Both the position numbers and the translations under genes were made by a program. A model generated the notes under the pieces. That model was not told the origin of the DNA. It saw only the letters and a program-made list of their open reading frames with translations, and made no database searches. This document shows, piece by piece, positions 62,201 through 64,000 of a stretch of 64,000 bases of DNA (the stretch's first letter is position 1; the number at the start of each line of letters is the position of its first letter). Source of the stretch: Ptiloglossa arizonensis (lineage: Eukaryota; Arthropoda; Insecta; Hymenoptera; Colletidae); contig NC_135061.1 in NCBI RefSeq assembly GCF_051014685.1, positions 4,450,029 through 4,514,028 of the forward strand, given 5' to 3'.

Positions 62201-64000
62201 AACAGATATTCTAACTAATAACTAATCGAATAACTAATTTTTATTCGATCTATAACGCATTTTCATCTTTGGGTTATGAAACAGCAATTTGTCAAACCTT
62301 GACCTTTGTCTTGTTCCTCCTATACTTGTCTTTGCAAACTTAAATATATATATATGTTTTGAATGAAATTTTTTCTCATTTTTGTCACAAGCCAAACACA
62401 CATAATGCTCAACATTTTGTCACATATATATACAATATCTACATTACCGGTATTTAAAATAATACAAAAAAAAAAGGAATACCCTTACAGTTGTTGAACT
62501 CCGATGATCAGTGTACCGATAAAAAGAAATATTTAAGTTTTTCATATATTTCTAAGTGAAAAACATTCTTTCGCACCTCCCCACTCTGAGAGACACCGAT
62601 CCGTATAAAAGGAACTCTCCGTTTGTAAAAATGTCTCGAAACGAATGAAACATCGTAAAAGGATAGAGCTTGTTACAGCGTTCGAGTATCCCCTTATCGT
62701 TTTCCTTCCATTTTCAAAATAGATACGGAATAGTAGTTACGTGTCGACCCAATTGCCCGACGCAGCCAGTATAAAACTGCAAAGGTCCGAAGGAGAAGAG
62801 TGACAAGAACGTCTCGAAAGGAATTTGTGCACCGTTGGTCGTTTACCATCGATAGAAACATTGAGGCGACGACATGCGTTTACTTCGGCCATTGACTTGT
62901 AACGGGTTCGGTCTATGGACTCTGGTTTGTCGCGGTTCATTTAGGCTGCACAACTTTAGCCCGTTCATACGTCACGGTTCTCGATGACCACCGTATACCT
63001 CCGGCGTATCTCCCATACATCTCGGCGTTCCGCCATTTTGCTTTTCATTCAAAGAAATCGTCACGTTCGATCGAACGAGAAATACCCGATGAGAAGTTAA
63101 ATGACGGGAAAGTCGCGGTGTAATATCACTGCACAAGATGGTATTTCGCATTTGTGCAACGGCCTGCCCCAAGGTTAAGCTTGTACACCATAGTAAGGCA
63201 CGTCGTAATTGCCGGTACACAAGCAATTGCGCCACATTTCGAAATCTCATACGCCCCTCGCGTACTCACGTGTACAAAACGGGTTACGACTTTCTCTGAG
63301 AATTCGACCTTTTTGTTTCGAGTAACGCGAGAACGGAAACAACGTTTCGAAGATTTTCGAACCGTGCACGATCTTACTTTCGTGGTAGTTTGTCCCGCTG
63401 ATAAAATAATCGAATGCACCTGCGAGAAAGATTCCCTCAACGCGATCCACGTCGCGTGATCGATATATATTTTTACTTTCGTTCGTATCGGAACGTATCC
63501 TCGTGAAATCAAACGAAAGAGTATCTTCTGATAGCGAAACAAACAAACATGCCAAAAAAAACTCGTCGTGACTCGTTGTGACTCGTTAGTTTGACGACAT
63601 TCGCCTAAACAACGCTCGAGAGATGATTATTACTCAAATTTTTGTATAAAAAAGGAATATTTCCTGCGAGACCAATCTGAAACCAATCCTCACAGACTCT
63701 CAGTGTATCACTTCTTTCAGCTTTTTACATTCAAGTTCTCCATATTGCTTTTTTCATATCAACCACGGGTATACGATCGTCCCTAATTGCTAGTCCGTAG
63801 AAAATACTAAACTCGTCGAGTGCTCGTCAACTTTCGTTCGTCAACCCTTGCAATGTTTCTTTACTTTTCAAAGTCTCGCTTCTATGACACTTCGCAGATG
63901 TCTAACGCATTTTGTTCTCTCGACGAAATAATTTTCCTACTTTGAATACGTGTATTCAGTGGTCTTCTGTATTCAGAAACACGAAGATCAACTTTCTTTC
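59271..64000. other. Intergenic, no supported gene
   Basis: No splice-consistent exon series, RNA gene or element ends were found. The GC-richer part 62700-63560 has overlapping frames on both strands (for example 63154-63459 plus, 63542-63126 minus) and could be a promoter of a gene beyond the window. This is only suggested by composition. Confidence 0.45.

Noticed and set aside
1..64000. CRISPR array, prokaryotic operon or defence system
   Set aside because: Split genes with GT-AG introns, a eukaryotic tRNA and insect transposons show this is animal nuclear DNA; the regular repeats have no spacers.

Overview
The window looks like nuclear DNA of an insect, most probably a hymenopteran and perhaps a bee. 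It is AT-rich, its genes are split by short GT-AG introns, and the intergenic DNA holds short mariner-like and TTAA-flanked elements. The order cannot be proven from the sequence alone.

Five protein genes and one tRNA occupy the left 40 kb. In order they are: a ZnT1-type zinc transporter (SLC30 family, + strand, six coding exons, 6518-10215); the insect PDGF/VEGF receptor tyrosine kinase Pvr (+ strand, 23 coding exons, 12513-25936, 1426 residues); a protein with two cyclic-nucleotide-binding domains (- strand, nine exons, 31329-27624, 503 residues); tRNA-Ile(AAU) (- strand, 31641-31568); Tango6 (+ strand, eight exons, 32014-35566, 934 residues); and the C-terminal half of the Rab3GAP catalytic subunit (- strand, nine exons, 39166-35997). 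The exon models were built by hand from splice sites and reading phase, and every model closes in frame. The CNBD gene and Tango6 diverge with the tRNA between them. Tango6 and Rab3GAP1 converge with about 430 bp between stop codons. The genes are unrelated in function, so this is ordinary neighbourhood rather than an operon or system.

The right 24 kb (40-64 kb) is gene-poor. It holds an 87-bp x 6 minisatellite open on both strands, an 80-bp x 9 minisatellite, a 288-bp tandem duplication, decayed DNA transposons, a strong 17-bp hairpin, and a few candidate exons. The best of these is a small two-exon gene of 95 codons (47132-47546) with a TATA box, matching intron phase and a nearby poly(A) signal; I do not recognise its product. 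The amino-terminal half of Rab3GAP1 was not found.

The observations most worth checking are the zinc transporter with both intramembrane metal sites changed, the Rab3GAP1 gene cut off after a 54-bp inverted repeat, the unrecognised small gene at 47 kb, and the hairpin at 53.7 kb.
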